Assembly (NCBI RefSeq): GCF_902168175.1 | Contig: NZ_CABHOU010000009.1 | Coordinates: 1 to 64,000 of the forward strand | Direction: 5' to 3' | From: an uncultured Chitinophaga sp. | GTDB taxonomy: Bacteria > Bacteroidota > Bacteroidia > Chitinophagales > Chitinophagaceae | DNA length: 64,000 nucleotides | In this document: piece after piece, positions 63,401 through 64,000 of the stretch | How positions within the stretch are numbered: position 1 is the stretch's first letter | How the letters are laid out: each line of letters opens with the position of its first letter | The notes under the pieces: generated by a model | What the model was told of the DNA's origin: nothing | Databases searched by the model: none | Seen by the model: only the letters and a program-made list of their open reading frames with translations | Translations under genes and position numbers: made by a program

Positions 63401-64000
63401 TAGTTTTCGGTGAAGTCACTACCCAAACGCAGGATGGCTGCCACGTCACCGTCTTTCAGTGAAGCCTGGTCGCCTACCGCCTCGGCGTGTACGAACATTT
63501 GCAGGCGGTTGTACTGGCGAAGGTCGGCCGTTTGGGTACGGTACAATGCGCGGCTTTCGCCATCGGGCAAATTACATACCTGCAGCGACAGCGCCTGTTC
63601 GTTCATCAACAGGTTGGTATTATTAGTACTCAGTGTATTCTGACGCAGAATGCCTGGAGGCACCACATAAGGGATAGGTGTACGTTTACCGTTTTCCTCG
63701 ATGTTTACGGCCGATACCACGAAGTTGGTGTTCTCATTAATAGGCACCGGGTTGCCGGGAGCCAGTTCGTACAGGTAACGACGCCATTGGTTACGCACCA
63801 GTTCCAGTTTGGCAAAACGCATAACTACCGAGTCCTGGAAGCCCGTCATGAACATACGCATGAAACGGATCGACTTGAAGTCGGGTATGCTGCCCACCTT
63901 CGCACTGTACTGGGTAATGGGTATTTTAAACTGGTACCAGGTTTCGTTTACGGTCGTTTTATTGGGCAGGGTAACCGGTGTTGTAAATTTATCAACCACG
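60409..64000 (-). CDS. sprA: T9SS outer-membrane translocon / gliding protein SprA (Sov), C-terminal half
   Basis: About 1197 residues are present; the reading frame runs to the window edge, so the N-terminal half lies beyond it (full SprA is over 2000 aa). It has long beta-barrel type strands with the SprA features I recognise: NQWRRYLYELAPG, EIWFNEMRLTGLDEKGGYAAVGRVDLQLADLG, GFGGVDQRVNDRFRDNFTQFD, and a C-terminal end GGVTFRFMLAQ. SprA is the very large barrel translocon through which T9SS clients, such as the type B sorting-domain proteins in this window, cross the outer membrane. The start shown is a frame boundary, not a start codon. Confidence 0.92.
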   Translation of the reverse strand, partial: VVDKFTTPVTLPNKTTVNETWYQFKIPITQYSAKVGSIPDFKSIRFMRMFMTGFQDSVVMRFAKLELVRNQWRRYLYELAPGNPVPINENTNFVVSAVNIEENGKRTPIPYVVPPGILRQNTLSTNNTNLLMNEQALSLQVCNLPDGESRALYRTQTADLRQYNRLQMFVHAEAVGDQASLKDGDVAAILRLGSDFTENYYEYQIPLAVTPWSSRTDLTIWPEANNIDLLLSTLSALKQKRNIEGASPLLPYSATDAQGRTITVVGNPNLGDVRNMMIGVVNPANDGLQKCTEIWFNEMRLTGLDEKGGYAAVGRVDLQLADLGTFTASGAMHTAGFGGVDQRVNDRFRDNFTQFDVAANLDLGKLAPKRWGLSIPVYAGYSQTVSTPEYDPYDLDIKLKDKLRLARNREEKDSIRRDAQDFTSIKSINFTNVRKLNMGSSGKSRLWDIENFDVSYSFSQINRHTPLIEHDNLTKHRGGLGYNFAGQEHYLEPFKNLIRSKSPWLALIKDVNFNYVPSMISFRADISRQFGATRMRNIGGGEFKLQETYDKYFTFDRYYGLKWNFTRNLTVDFNAVNNARIDEPYGRINDKAKKDTVRDNFFKLGRTTNYYHSATATYALPLNKIPALDWTTATVSYGTDYRWIGASILAKYLGNAIENTQMRTGTLDLKFSSLYNKSKFLRKVTTPTMQVSQNRPQPGATNPNATAQPKKEETDEVPLALRILLRPLLSLKTMNFKYTESSGTRLPGYIDSTKVMGMNWASMSPGLNFVFGYQPDKAWLDKFSQKGLITPDTTFNVQMQQQFTQRFDVTAVLEPANDLRIELTMVKSFSKTFTALYKDSTGAGDFGSLNPYSSGGFEISFIAIKTMFGKIDTESGVSSTFRNFENFRKVVSERLGNNNPYNANTPVYDPKDPEYRYGYGRYSQDVIIPAFLAAYTKTSPGKAPLIENYSANTRSNPFKKILPRPNWHIDYTGLSRLDWFRDIFSQFTLRHDYKGRLSMNSYNTAPYFYDPLVVAYPSFRDTVSGNYVPYFLVPNLTIQEDFSPLLEVDMTFINSLNLTFGYKKTRTLSLSLIDYQLTEMRSSEIAVGGGYRVRGFPMPFKIGKNGGRKLENDLNFKLDLSFRDDRTANNRLDADLIIPTSGQKVIGISPTIDYTVNNRINLKFFYDRRQSIPVISTSYPTTTTRGGVTFRFMLAQ

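Overview
The window looks like chromosome from a Bacteroidota bacterium, most likely family Chitinophagaceae (a Chitinophaga-like organism). Reasons: genes for the type IX secretion/gliding machinery (SprA at the right edge, a PorE-like protein, two large proteins with T9SS type B sorting domains), a TonB-dependent receptor with a carboxypeptidase-like N-terminal domain, promoters of the Bacteroidota form (TTTG, about 19 bases, TAnnTTTG) and weak or absent Shine-Dalgarno sequences. No rRNA, tRNA, insertion sequence, integrase or CRISPR array was seen.

Layout. 1-2.9 kb: 3' end of rsmG, a gap with 10- and 11-bp tandem repeats, an ECF sigma factor with a small membrane protein, a small protein of unknown role and a DinB-family protein. 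3.0-4.9 kb: a secreted M1-type metallopeptidase. 4.9-34.2 kb, all on the minus strand and closely packed: one extracellular contractile injection system (eCIS; AFP/PVC/MAC class). In transcription order it encodes a cap-type protein (DUF4255), an unknown 389-aa protein, sheath, two tube proteins, a 57-aa DUF5908 protein, a LysM adaptor, a VgrG-like spike hub, PAAR tip, gp25 and two large baseplate proteins, a 957-aa Cys-rich protein, a tape-measure protein, a GH46 chitosanase-like enzyme, a 2431-aa multidomain effector, a small candidate immunity protein, a DUF4157-OmpA fusion and an AAA+ ATPase.

34.9-49.2 kb is mainly housekeeping: rsmI, purS, pssA and an aminopeptidase P gene on minus; pckA, folD, queE, a PorE-like gene, dprA, guaB and lnt on plus, with an e(P4)-type acid phosphatase lipoprotein gene on minus. 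49.2-55.4 kb: an alpha/beta hydrolase overlapping lnt, two tandem paralogous T9SS-B surface proteins and an SDR oxidoreductase. 55.44-55.88 kb is a compact unit with a consensus promoter, structured leader, 53-aa ORF and terminator. 55.9-60.0 kb is a probable metal-related locus (TonB receptor, CxCC lipoprotein, small Cys-containing secreted protein). 60.4 kb to the end is the C-terminal half of SprA.

The main item of interest is the eCIS cargo region at 7.5-16.0 kb. The giant effector carries an eCIS-core domain, a second HExxH peptidase-like motif, a second leader-like segment with CxxC repeats, a peptidoglycan-binding-like segment, hydrophobic helices and a C-terminal PD-(D/E)XK-type nuclease motif. 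It is sandwiched between a GH46-type enzyme and a candidate immunity protein. All family calls were made by eye from sequence motifs; no database search was run.
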